Source: Bacteroidales bacterium UBA1769 (GTDB lineage: Bacteria > Bacteroidota > Bacteroidia > Bacteroidales > UBA932). From it: 59,208 nt of DNA. The stretch covers positions 5,144-64,351 of the forward strand of contig DCGV01000093.1 of the NCBI GenBank assembly GCA_002314725.1. The letters run 5' to 3'. Within the stretch, counting starts at the first letter, position 1, and each line of letters starts with the position of its first letter. The notes beneath the pieces were generated by a model. The model did no database searches. It worked only from the letters and a program-made list of their open reading frames with translations, and had not been told where the DNA came from. This document shows, piece by piece, positions 1 to 8,866 of this stretch. Both the position numbers and the translations under genes were made by a program.

Positions 1-84
1 AGTTACTTGCGAAACTTGAGTAATAATATTCATTAAATGTTGATAAATAATATGCATTCACACTACTTCTATTTCAAAAAATAT

Positions 85-92
85 TACTTTTG
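85..92 (+). promoter_or_regulatory. -7 promoter box for glnN
   Basis: TACTTTTG matches the Bacteroidetes -7 consensus TAnnTTTG and ends 21 bases before the chosen glnN ATG, giving a short leader of roughly 15 nt. No clear TTTG -33 box lies 19-21 bases upstream, so only half of the promoter is supported. Confidence 0.55.
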
Positions 93-113
93 TAAGTTGT
101 AAAAATAGTGCAT

Positions 114-2300
114 ATGAGCAAACTTAGATTCGATGTAGTTAAAGACGCTTTCAAAAAGAAAGCCGTAGAAGTTAAAACCCCAACGAAAAAAGTCTCAGAA
201 TACTTTGGAGAGCTTGTTTTTAATAGAGAGAAGATGAAGAAATATCTAGATTCTTCTACTTTTTCCAAACTTTCTGACTGCATAGACAATGGTATTGCTC
301 TAGATAGTGAAACCGCAGATAAAGTTGCTGAAGGTATAAAGAGATGGGCACTTGAAAATGGCGCCACACATATCTCCCACTGGTTCCAGCCGCTAACGGA
401 AGGTACAGCTGAAAAGCATGACTCTTTTATGGAGTATGATGGGAAAGGAGGTATGATAGAGACCCTTACAGGAAAATCACTTGTACAACAGGAACCAGAT
501 GCGTCATCTTTCCCAAGTGGAGGTATCAGAGCCACTTTCGAAGCAAGAGGCTACACAGCATGGGATCCTACTTCTCCAGTATTCATTCAAGAAGATACAC
601 TATGTATCCCTACAGTTTTCGTAGCATATACCGGAGAGGCATTGGATTATAAAACACCTCTCAAAAAAGCTCTAAAAGCTGTCACCGAAGCGGCTCTTCC
701 TATCTGTCAGTTATTCGATCCTAAGGTAAAAAAAGTAATCTCCTATTTAGGTTGGGAACAAGAGTATTTTCTAATTGACGAAGATGTATATGCAGCACGT
801 CCTGACCTGGTATTGACAGGAAGAACTTTGATGGGCCACGCTTCCTCCAAGAATCAACAATTGGATGACCACTATTTTGGTGCTATTCCTTCCAGAGTTG
901 AGGCATTTATGAAGGATATTGAGATAGCTGGTTACAAATTGGGAATTCCATTAAAAACTCACCATAATGAGGTTGCTCCAAATCAATTCGAACTTGCTCC
1001 TATTTACGGTGAAACGAATTTGGCTAATGACCAGAACCAAATCATGATGAATATCATGAATTCAATAGCCAGAAAACATGGATTCGTTGTTCTATTCCAT
1101 GAGAAGCCATTTGAAGGCATCAATGGTAGCGGCAAACATAACAACTGGTCACTTGGCACTGATACGGGTGTCCAACTAATGGCACCTGGAAAGGATCCTA
1201 AAGGCAATTTGCAGTTTATCACATTCTTTGTCAACGTACTAGCTGCTGTCCAAAAATATAATTCAGTTCTAAAGGCAAGCATCGCCTCAGCTACGAATGC
1301 GCATAGACTTGGAGCCAATGAAGCTCCACCGGCTATTGTTTCAGCATTCTTGGGACATACTATGACTGAATTATTGAAGAAGCTGTTGGATGTTCCTTCC
1401 GACACTCCTATCGAAATCGCCGGTAAAAAGGGTAAGAGTTTAGGGTTAGTCGAAGTACCTGAGATTCTTATGGACAATACGGACAGAAACCGTACCTCAC
1501 CATTTGCATTTACCGGAAACAGATTCGAATTCAGAGCAGTAGGTTCAAGTGCCAATTGTGCTGGAGCAATGACTACTCTCAACGCTGCCGTCGCCGATCA
1601 ACTTATTGAGTTCAAATCACAATTGGATAAAGAGTTATCTAAAGGAAAGGCACTTAACATTGCAATAATGGACACTTTAAAACCTATTATCAAATCTGTC
1701 CTTGATGTTGTATGTTTTGAAGGAAATGGATACACTGATGAATGGAAAGCAGAAGCGACCAGACGTGGACTTGATACAGAAACCAATGTTCCGGAATTGT
1801 TCAAAGCTTTCACTGAAAAGAACAGTGTTGAAATGTTCACTAAGTTAGGTATCTATACAGAAAAAGAGCTGGAAGCAAGAAATGAAGTACGTTGGGAGAC
1901 ATATTGTAAGAAAGTTCAGATTGAAGCCCGAGTAATCGGGCGCATGGCTATCAATCACGTAGTACCTGCAGGATTTACATACCAAACAAAATTGCTTGAG
2001 AATATCAATCTTTTCAAATCTAATTTTCCAGATACTTACCAATCAATGTGCGCTACACAAATTAAGCTAGTACACGAACTATCTAAAGTAATTCTTGATA
2101 TTCAGAAAAAGGTTGAAGATATGATTCAGGCACGTCAAGTAGCAAATCATATTGAAGATGTTTATCAAAGAGCTCTTGCATATCATGACATTGCTGATTC
2201 ACTATTCGGCATAAGGAAATCGATAGACAACCTAGAAGAGATAACAGATAATGATATATGGCCATTGCCAAAATACAGAGAGATTCTATTCATTAATTAG
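114..2300 (+). CDS. glnN: glutamine synthetase type III
   Basis: Makes glutamine from glutamate, ammonia and ATP in the cytoplasm. The roughly 728-residue length is that of the GlnN (GSIII) family, much longer than type I enzymes, and the sequence resembles Bacteroides GlnN throughout. Visible signatures are the WFQPLT segment near residue 90, QQEPDASSFP, TLCIPT, the metal/glutamate-binding stretch NEVAPNQFELAP (about residues 286-297), NGSGKHNNWS near 340, and DRNRTSPFAFTGNRFEFR near 465-480. The C-terminus ends DIWPLPKYREILF, as is usual for the family. The ATG at 114 (MSKLRFDVV) is preferred to an upstream in-frame GTG at 108 because it matches family N-termini. It is the first gene of a co-directional run and its stop overlaps a possible GTG start of the next gene. 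Confidence 0.96.
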   Translation: MSKLRFDVVKDAFKKKAVEVKTPTKKVSEYFGELVFNREKMKKYLDSSTFSKLSDCIDNGIALDSETADKVAEGIKRWALENGATHISHWFQPLTEGTAEKHDSFMEYDGKGGMIETLTGKSLVQQEPDASSFPSGGIRATFEARGYTAWDPTSPVFIQEDTLCIPTVFVAYTGEALDYKTPLKKALKAVTEAALPICQLFDPKVKKVISYLGWEQEYFLIDEDVYAARPDLVLTGRTLMGHASSKNQQLDDHYFGAIPSRVEAFMKDIEIAGYKLGIPLKTHHNEVAPNQFELAPIYGETNLANDQNQIMMNIMNSIARKHGFVVLFHEKPFEGINGSGKHNNWSLGTDTGVQLMAPGKDPKGNLQFITFFVNVLAAVQKYNSVLKASIASATNAHRLGANEAPPAIVSAFLGHTMTELLKKLLDVPSDTPIEIAGKKGKSLGLVEVPEILMDNTDRNRTSPFAFTGNRFEFRAVGSSANCAGAMTTLNAAVADQLIEFKSQLDKELSKGKALNIAIMDTLKPIIKSVLDVVCFEGNGYTDEWKAEATRRGLDTETNVPELFKAFTEKNSVEMFTKLGIYTEKELEARNEVRWETYCKKVQIEARVIGRMAINHVVPAGFTYQTKLLENINLFKSNFPDTYQSMCATQIKLVHELSKVILDIQKKVEDMIQARQVANHIEDVYQRALAYHDIADSLFGIRKSIDNLEEITDNDIWPLPKYREILFIN

Positions 2301-2308
2301 TGTGGATT

Positions 2309-3673
2309 ATGAGACAGAAAAAATATATTCTTCCGGAGAGCGAAATTCCAACTGCATGGTATAATATTCAGGCTATTATGCCGAATAAGCCACTGCCTAT
2401 TCTAAATCCAAAGAGTCGTGCCGTACTTAAACCAGAAGATTTATACCCTATTTTTTGCGAGGAGTGTGCAAAACAGGAGCTCGATCAGACTAATGAATGG
2501 ATACCTATCCCAGAAGCCGTAAGAGAACAATATGCAGCATATCGCAGCACCCCACTTGTTAGAGCCTACGAGTTGGAGGAGGCATTGGGAACACCAGCTC
2601 ATATCTATTTCAAGAATGAAGGAATCTCCCCTTCCGGATCCCACAAATTGAACTCGGCCATTGCACAGGCATATTATGCCAAACAACAGGGAATCACAAA
2701 TATAACAACCGAAACAGGTGCTGGGCAATGGGGTGGATCACTCTCTTATGCTGCTAAGAAATTCGGAATCGAGTGTGCTGTTTATATGGTTAAGACCAGT
2801 TTCAACCAAAAACCATACAGACGTTCCATTATGCAGACATTTGGAGCCGCTATCACACCATCCCCTTCAATGTCTACAAGAGCAGGAAAAGATATCCTTA
2901 CAGTCAATCCTAACGATCCAGGATCACTTGGATGTGCCATCTCCGAAGCCGTAGAGTTGGCGTTGACTACACCTAATTGTAAGTATGCCGTAGGTTCAGT
3001 TATGAATCATGTTTGCCTTCACCAAACAGTTATTGGTCTTGAAGCCGAAAAACAGATGGCAATGGCAGGAGAGTATCCAGATATAGTAATTGCATGTTTC
3101 GGAGGCGGCTCAAACTTCTGTGGAACTGCGTTCCCATTTATGAGACACACTATTTTGGAAGGGAAGAAAACACGTTTCATTGCGGCCGAACCTACTTCAT
3201 GTCCTAAACTAACCAGAGGCAAGTTTGAATACGATTATGGAGATGAAGCTGGTCTAACGCCGCTTCTTCCAATGTTTACTTTGGGACACAATTTCAAACC
3301 AGCATCTATCCATGCAGGAGGATTGAGATATCATGGCGCTGGGGTCATTCTATCTCAGCTGATGAAAGACGGCTATATGGAGGCACAAGATTTCCCTCAA
3401 ACAGAGACTTTCAAAGCAGGTATTCTTTTCGCAAGGACAGAAGGTATCATCCCTGCCCCAGAATCTTGCCACGCCATAGCTTGTGCCATAAATGAGGCTA
3501 AGAAGTGCAAAGAGAGTGGAGAAGCCAAAACTATCCTATTCAACCTTTCCGGACACGGATTCGTCGATATGGGTTCTTATGACAAATACCTAAGTGGGGA
3601 GATGTTTGACTATAAATTAACAGACGAGGAGTTACAACAATATATAGCCAGCGCTGACGCATTGAACAAATAG
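2309..3673 (+). CDS. trpB: tryptophan synthase beta chain, TrpB2 type
   Basis: PLP-dependent enzyme condensing indole with serine to tryptophan. The length (about 454 aa) and N-terminal extension identify the TrpB2 subfamily, which is often found without trpA; no trpA or other trp gene is in this window. Signatures: STPLVRAYELEEALG, the PLP-binding lysine in GSHKLNSA (about K113), ETGAGQWG, the phosphate-binding loop CFGGGSNF near residue 265, and the C-terminal NLSGHGF. The ATG at 2309 gives MRQKKYILPE, which fits related N-termini. An in-frame GTG at 2300 overlaps the glnN stop as TAGTG and cannot be excluded, since the same stop/start arrangement recurs at 4930 and 26661. A role as indole scavenger is inferred from the subfamily. 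Confidence 0.93.
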   Translation: MRQKKYILPESEIPTAWYNIQAIMPNKPLPILNPKSRAVLKPEDLYPIFCEECAKQELDQTNEWIPIPEAVREQYAAYRSTPLVRAYELEEALGTPAHIYFKNEGISPSGSHKLNSAIAQAYYAKQQGITNITTETGAGQWGGSLSYAAKKFGIECAVYMVKTSFNQKPYRRSIMQTFGAAITPSPSMSTRAGKDILTVNPNDPGSLGCAISEAVELALTTPNCKYAVGSVMNHVCLHQTVIGLEAEKQMAMAGEYPDIVIACFGGGSNFCGTAFPFMRHTILEGKKTRFIAAEPTSCPKLTRGKFEYDYGDEAGLTPLLPMFTLGHNFKPASIHAGGLRYHGAGVILSQLMKDGYMEAQDFPQTETFKAGILFARTEGIIPAPESCHAIACAINEAKKCKESGEAKTILFNLSGHGFVDMGSYDKYLSGEMFDYKLTDEELQQYIASADALNK

Positions 3674-3688
3674 TGTAGTATCGTACTA

Positions 3689-4930
3689 ATGAAAAAAATC
3701 TCTTTCATACTGCTCTCTCTCTTTATATTAGGTTCTTGTACTAAACCTGATGAACCTGATATCAATACAGGAGATGATGTTGTTGATGGATATGTGGTAT
3801 ACAACTCAGGGGAAGCCACAATAAACCAGATGATTCAAGAGATTAAAAATGTTGAGAATCAAAGTGATTTACTTGTAAAGGTCATTTCTGATATATTAGT
3901 AAACTATGGTTCATCGTTGGATTTTTCACAAAGAAATAATTATTACGACTATCAATACGCATCACACGGGCCAAATGGCGAACCAATGAACTACTCCGCC
4001 CGTTTGTATATACCATCATCAGCATTTGAAGGAAAACCTGTCAAGGGTGTTATGCTGATAAGTCACCATTTCGTCATCAACAATAACTTATCCCCTACCA
4101 GTTCACATACATTTGAGGCACTAGCCACCAATTTCGGCTATATTGTAATTCTACCTGACGGCTATGGATTTGGGAAAAACAATGGTAACTTCCCTATCAT
4201 CTATGACGCCGTATTCAATGGTTCGGTATATACGGATGGACTTATCGCCGGTATGCAATTGCTGGACAAACTTGAAATCAGTTACTCTAAGAATGGTATT
4301 ATCAATTGGGGATACTCTCTTGGAGGAGTAGATGCACTTGGCGTTTTGAAATATACTGCGCAACATCCAGAGACTAATATAAAATTCAGCAAGACATTTG
4401 CAGGTGGAGCATTGACAGATGTTCCATTGAGCCTACAGAAGTATCTAACCGAAGATTGGCCCTCTGCCAAATCATACATCATCATCACGATAGCTTCAAT
4501 CCTGGAACACAATCCGGAGATTGACCCTAAAGACGTTTTCAAGGAGCCACTCCTATCTACTTACAAAGATCTCATCTCATCAAAGGGTCATAGAATAGAT
4601 TACATCAAGAATTATATGAGCGATATGACTCTTGACTCCATGTTGACGGACGAAATGATGAATTTATCATCAAGCATAAATAAACAAATCCAATCCATAT
4701 TAAAAAATAAAAAAATAGCAGGTGGTTGGTCTTTACCTTCAGGAAGTAAGTTATTTCTTTTTCATTGTATAGACGATGATAAAATTCCATACGAAAATTT
4801 TCTGGCTCTAAAAGATTATCTTGAATTGAAATCTAATACCGAAGATTTATCTTTCTATTCAGGATACTTTCTATCTCATTTAATTGGAATGGCAGCTTTC
4901 ATAACCTATACAGCCCAAAACATCGACTAG
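3689..4930 (+). CDS. lipoprotein of the alpha/beta hydrolase fold (lipase/esterase-like)
   Basis: An N-terminal signal peptide ends in the lipobox LGSC with the lipidated Cys at residue 17, followed by acidic residues (TKPDEPD), so it is probably an outer-membrane, perhaps surface-exposed, lipoprotein. The hydrolase core shows VMLISHH (residues about 120-127), the nucleophile elbow GYSLGG with Ser210, a candidate acid in HCIDDDKIP, and a late His in LSHLIG. The arrangement resembles secretory lipase-like bacterial hydrolases; the substrate is unknown. It lies 15 nt after trpB and its TAG stop overlaps the GTG start of the TonB-dependent receptor, so it probably belongs to a four-gene envelope operon. 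It may process a ligand taken up by that receptor (inference). Confidence 0.75.
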   Translation: MKKISFILLSLFILGSCTKPDEPDINTGDDVVDGYVVYNSGEATINQMIQEIKNVENQSDLLVKVISDILVNYGSSLDFSQRNNYYDYQYASHGPNGEPMNYSARLYIPSSAFEGKPVKGVMLISHHFVINNNLSPTSSHTFEALATNFGYIVILPDGYGFGKNNGNFPIIYDAVFNGSVYTDGLIAGMQLLDKLEISYSKNGIINWGYSLGGVDALGVLKYTAQHPETNIKFSKTFAGGALTDVPLSLQKYLTEDWPSAKSYIIITIASILEHNPEIDPKDVFKEPLLSTYKDLISSKGHRIDYIKNYMSDMTLDSMLTDEMMNLSSSINKQIQSILKNKKIAGGWSLPSGSKLFLFHCIDDDKIPYENFLALKDYLELKSNTEDLSFYSGYFLSHLIGMAAFITYTAQNID

Positions 4931-6933
4931 TGAAAAAGTTATTTACTTCTCTTATATTCTTATTCATTCAACTTACTCTTTTTGCTCAAGTAGATACAGT
5001 AGCTTATCAACAACTGGAAGAGACTGTTGTAAGTGCATACAAGAACAGTAACATAATCAAGGGAAATTTTGCCGAGGGATTACATACCAGTGCCATTCAG
5101 TTGGAAAAATTCCCTAAACTTTTCGGACAAGTTGACCCTGTGGTCTTCGCACAATCCCTTCCAGGAGTCCAAACCAATGCCATTTTATCATATGGTATGA
5201 ATATTCAAGGGTGCAATGATTCACACAACAACTATACTGTTGCTGATATGCCATATCTACTACCGCCACGTCTATTGGGCCTATTTCCTGTCGTCAATAC
5301 CGATCACTTCACTGACATTGAATTATCAAAAAATCCAAAAGGAAATAAACTTGGTGGGTATCTATCATTCGATGTAGCTGACACTATCCCGTCAAAAATA
5401 AATATCAATGCCTCCCTGGGACTGATTTCCGCACAAGCATCGATATCTGCACCCATCAATGATAAAATATCATTCATAGCATCAGCAAGGGCCTCTTTCT
5501 TAACTGCTATATACAATAACATTGTCTCTATTAATGCAGGATCATTAAATACTGATTTCAGGGATTACAACGCTACTCTTCTATGGATACCTGACAGTAT
5601 GAATACGATAGATTTCAATATTATAAATAGCAATGATTTCTACACCATCAATTATGGTGATTATGGCTATTATTTTGACATTAAAACACCGCAAGTAGTC
5701 GGTGGATTAAGGTGGCGACACAATGGCAATATCAAATTTAACAATCGGATCTATTATCTAAACAAACAATCTGATATACAATTATCTCAGGAATCAATAT
5801 CATCTAAATTGGCCTCATATATCAAGGAGATTGGATGGAATTGGGATTTCAACCTTCCACTTGGAATCAACATATACAACCAATTCAAATATTACGATAT
5901 CTTGCCACAAAAACCAAGTATTGACTATGTATATGAATTGAACCTTACACAACAGAAAAAACAGACAGCGATTGAAGCTTCCAGCAGAATTGAGAAAAGT
6001 TTTGAATTATCAAACTTAACATTCAATCCTTCAATCACTTTCAATCATTATAAGCAACTTGGATACTCAGAAAATTATTTTAATATAGATCCTGAACTTT
6101 ATGTCAAGTGGAATCTATACCATAATGGATATTTTGTATTCAATATAGGAAGGAAGCATCAGTACTTGTCGCAAACTTCTATGTTGCCAAGCAGTGTCCC
6201 AGCTTCTTTTTGGTTTGCATCGGGAGAGATAATACCACCCCAAGAATCACTGTTTGCAGATGTGACATATCAGAAAGATTTCTTTAACGGCAAATGGTCA
6301 CTTACAAACCAAATCTATTATAAACACCTTACCAACCAAGTTGAATATTATGGTTTTCTGTTCAATCTTATGACTTCTGATTACCACTTAGAAGACAATT
6401 TAATTAATACAGAGGGCAATAATTATGGTGCAAATATTATGATTTCCAAGAATGCAGGGGATTTTACAGGTTGGATAGCATATTCCTATGGAAGAGCTCT
6501 ACGGACCACCGTAGATGACACTTTTACAACGATATTCCCAGCTTCTCACGAGCGTCCTCATGAATTTAATCTTGTTATTTCATATCATTTCAAACAATTC
6601 GATTTTGGAGCGAATTTCGTATTGGCTTCCGGAACACCATACACAAGAATCAAATCCCTCTATTTGATACAAGATGCAGTCCTAGCTGATTTCGATGATT
6701 TCAACGGAGCGAGACTGGCATCATACCATAAGTTAGATATTACAGCAACATATAACTTCAAAACCAAAGGTGATTTTGAGCATGGAATTAATCTTTCCAT
6801 CTATAATGCCACTTGCAAGAATAACCAGATAGGATACAGAGTAAAGATGTTGGAAGATAACACTATTCTCTATGGTCCTGCAAAATTATTCTTCAATATT
6901 CTGCCTACAATCAACTATTTCATTAAGCTATGA
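4930..6933 (+). CDS. TonB-dependent outer membrane receptor without the usual N-terminal extension
   Basis: A signal peptide (cleavage after LTLFAQ) is followed directly by a possible TonB box (ETVVSA near residue 31) and a plug domain (GQVDPVVFAQSLPGVQ, then NIQGCNDSHNNYTVADMPY, residues about 66-108). The rest of the 667 residues is beta-barrel-like, alternating and rich in Tyr/Asn, ending YFIKL with no canonical terminal Phe. The carboxypeptidase-regulatory-like domain found at the N-terminus of SusC receptors is absent. The start is GTG within TAGTG, overlapping the preceding stop by one base; it is preferred because it begins a proper signal peptide (MKKLFTSL). The gene overlaps the following DUF4249 lipoprotein by four bases. 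The ligand is unknown. Confidence 0.85.
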   Translation: MKKLFTSLIFLFIQLTLFAQVDTVAYQQLEETVVSAYKNSNIIKGNFAEGLHTSAIQLEKFPKLFGQVDPVVFAQSLPGVQTNAILSYGMNIQGCNDSHNNYTVADMPYLLPPRLLGLFPVVNTDHFTDIELSKNPKGNKLGGYLSFDVADTIPSKININASLGLISAQASISAPINDKISFIASARASFLTAIYNNIVSINAGSLNTDFRDYNATLLWIPDSMNTIDFNIINSNDFYTINYGDYGYYFDIKTPQVVGGLRWRHNGNIKFNNRIYYLNKQSDIQLSQESISSKLASYIKEIGWNWDFNLPLGINIYNQFKYYDILPQKPSIDYVYELNLTQQKKQTAIEASSRIEKSFELSNLTFNPSITFNHYKQLGYSENYFNIDPELYVKWNLYHNGYFVFNIGRKHQYLSQTSMLPSSVPASFWFASGEIIPPQESLFADVTYQKDFFNGKWSLTNQIYYKHLTNQVEYYGFLFNLMTSDYHLEDNLINTEGNNYGANIMISKNAGDFTGWIAYSYGRALRTTVDDTFTTIFPASHERPHEFNLVISYHFKQFDFGANFVLASGTPYTRIKSLYLIQDAVLADFDDFNGARLASYHKLDITATYNFKTKGDFEHGINLSIYNATCKNNQIGYRVKMLEDNTILYGPAKLFFNILPTINYFIKL

Positions 6934-7769
6934 TAAAGAAGATTACCCTATTAATATTGACAATTGTTCTCATATCATCTTGTACTATTGAAGAGCCATA
7001 TGAGAATAGCTCGCAGTTGGTTGTAGAGGGATGGATTGAAAACGGCAGGAATCCAATGGTTTTCGTAACAATGTCGCTCGATCCGTCTGCAGAGACTATT
7101 TCAGCATCAGAACTCAGATCTTTGGTGTTACGATATGCGAAAGTCACTATCGAGCATAACGGCATCACTTATCCACTAGTTGCTAATCTTTCAGATGATT
7201 ACTATCTACAGAACTATTTCACAACATCCAAACTGTTTGGAGAAGTGGGTGAAACTTATACATTAAGGGTTGAATATAATGATCAAGTAGCTGTTGCCAC
7301 TACTACGATCAACGAACCTGTGGAAATTGACTCTTTTGAAGTATTACAATCTGTTATTGAAGGCAACTATAGGATACAAGTAGCTTTTCATGACAATCCA
7401 CAGACAAAAGATTATTACAAGTTTTCGGTGCAAGTAACCAATAAAGAGAAAAAATATTCATCATCATACATGTCTATGATTGATGATTCACTCTACGATA
7501 GCGAAGTCATCTCTATTATTGTCGACAGAGGTAACCAACTTCCAAATTTAACCCCTGAATACAATTTTCAAAGTGGAGATGTCGTGAAGATAAAATTGCA
7601 AACAATCACCCAAGATTCATACCGCTTCTGGGCGAATTTTAACCAGAATTCCCTTATTACTCTTCTCCCAGTAAACATTTCAGCACCTGGATGTGTTGGT
7701 AATGTAGATGGCGCATTGGGATATTGGGACGGTTATGGTATAAATGAGTATACAATATGCGTAGATTAA
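6930..7769 (+). CDS. DUF4249-type lipoprotein, receptor partner
   Basis: A lipoprotein signal ends LISSC (Cys18) followed by TIEEPYE, an acidic patch typical of surface-exported Bacteroidetes lipoproteins. The mature part begins LVVEGWIENGRNPMVFVTMS and contains GETYTLRVEY, both typical of DUF4249 proteins, which in this phylum regularly follow TonB-dependent receptors. At 279 residues it is of ordinary length. The start overlaps the receptor stop (ATGA), indicating translational coupling. It is presumed to act with the receptor at the cell surface, but the role of the family is not established. Confidence 0.8.
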   Translation: MIKKITLLILTIVLISSCTIEEPYENSSQLVVEGWIENGRNPMVFVTMSLDPSAETISASELRSLVLRYAKVTIEHNGITYPLVANLSDDYYLQNYFTTSKLFGEVGETYTLRVEYNDQVAVATTTINEPVEIDSFEVLQSVIEGNYRIQVAFHDNPQTKDYYKFSVQVTNKEKKYSSSYMSMIDDSLYDSEVISIIVDRGNQLPNLTPEYNFQSGDVVKIKLQTITQDSYRFWANFNQNSLITLLPVNISAPGCVGNVDGALGYWDGYGINEYTICVD

Positions 7770-8866
7770 TATTACTATTATCGGTCACTCTGATATTTAT
7801 CTCGTGTGAGAAGATTGAAGAACCGATAGTTAAAGAGAACCGACAAATTAGTAAAGCCGAAGAGGTTGAAGGCGTATTGGCAGCTTCTGCAGGTGATCTT
7901 TCATCATTTTTCAATCAACATCTTTATATAGGTAATCTTGTCAATCAAGTCAGTGCAAATCCAAGTCTTGGACCGGCATTAACCACTTTAGTAACTGCGG
8001 TTTACTCTATTGATATGTATGGTAAGAAAATCGTTGATATTAGTAAACTTAATGGTAAGTTAACTTATTCTGAGTCCCAATGGAATTTTGAATCAACCAA
8101 AGATTTTTCATTATGTTTCAAAGGACAGGAAAATGAAGAGTGCGAAATCAATTTAGTATTAGACTCTGTATTAACTTCAAATCCATTATATAATAACGAT
8201 TCTTTATCAATATTAATTCCTCGTACAATAGATGCATCTTCATTTGTCAACTCACAATTATTTTGTACAACAACCATCTCTTCAATAATTAACTCTTCCG
8301 ATTACCAAATTGGGTTTGAAAGTAATTATACTGCAGGAGCTAAATTATCATCTCTATTTCACAAGACAACAGGCTCCGATGATGAATTTCTTTCCCTAGG
8401 TTTGAGTTTTAATTGCCAGAATGACAACCTTGACAGTTTATTAAATGTCAACCTATGTTTAGATGTACTTGAAAATAAATATGAATTGAACACCACTATC
8501 GGAAACCAAGTAACTTTCAAAGCAGATATTAAAAACTACTCATATTTGGTCCTTTATTTTCCATTGATAGAGGATTATATCAGCAACGAAGTATCACAGG
8601 AGAAGATAGAGTATTGCAACTCTCTTCTTGAAAAAGTAAATGACAAAATACCTATTGAGATGTATTATCAAGGTGAGTATATAGGGAACTGCAATTTCCA
8701 ACTGTTGGAAGACAATTACAAATATCACATCGCCTTTGTAATGACATACATTGACAACGGAACTTCGTATGCATTAAGTGGATTTAAAGATGTAATGCAA
8801 GCCATAATGGGTTTGTATTATGGCTATGAAAACGTGAAGGAAATAATAACCGGTATCAACAATTAA
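7757..8866 (+). CDS. uncharacterised lipoprotein of the receptor cluster
   Basis: I do not recognise a family. A short signal peptide ends FISC (Cys17) followed by EKIEEP, so it is a predicted surface-directed lipoprotein of 369 aa. The mature protein begins with a Lys/Glu-rich stretch, then a segment rich in Ser/Asn/Leu (SFFNQHLYIGNLVNQVSANP), then mixed beta-like sequence with four central Cys residues. The start lies 13 bases inside the DUF4249 gene in another frame, and the 3' end overlaps the convergent DUF1846 gene by four bases. Context suggests it is a further accessory of the TonB-dependent receptor. Confidence 0.7.
   Translation: MRRLILLLSVTLIFISCEKIEEPIVKENRQISKAEEVEGVLAASAGDLSSFFNQHLYIGNLVNQVSANPSLGPALTTLVTAVYSIDMYGKKIVDISKLNGKLTYSESQWNFESTKDFSLCFKGQENEECEINLVLDSVLTSNPLYNNDSLSILIPRTIDASSFVNSQLFCTTTISSIINSSDYQIGFESNYTAGAKLSSLFHKTTGSDDEFLSLGLSFNCQNDNLDSLLNVNLCLDVLENKYELNTTIGNQVTFKADIKNYSYLVLYFPLIEDYISNEVSQEKIEYCNSLLEKVNDKIPIEMYYQGEYIGNCNFQLLEDNYKYHIAFVMTYIDNGTSYALSGFKDVMQAIMGLYYGYENVKEIITGINN

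Noticed and set aside
1004..1582. A 192-codon minus-strand open frame inside glnN
   Set aside because: Entirely within a well-conserved gene on the other strand, with no promoter and no family resemblance.
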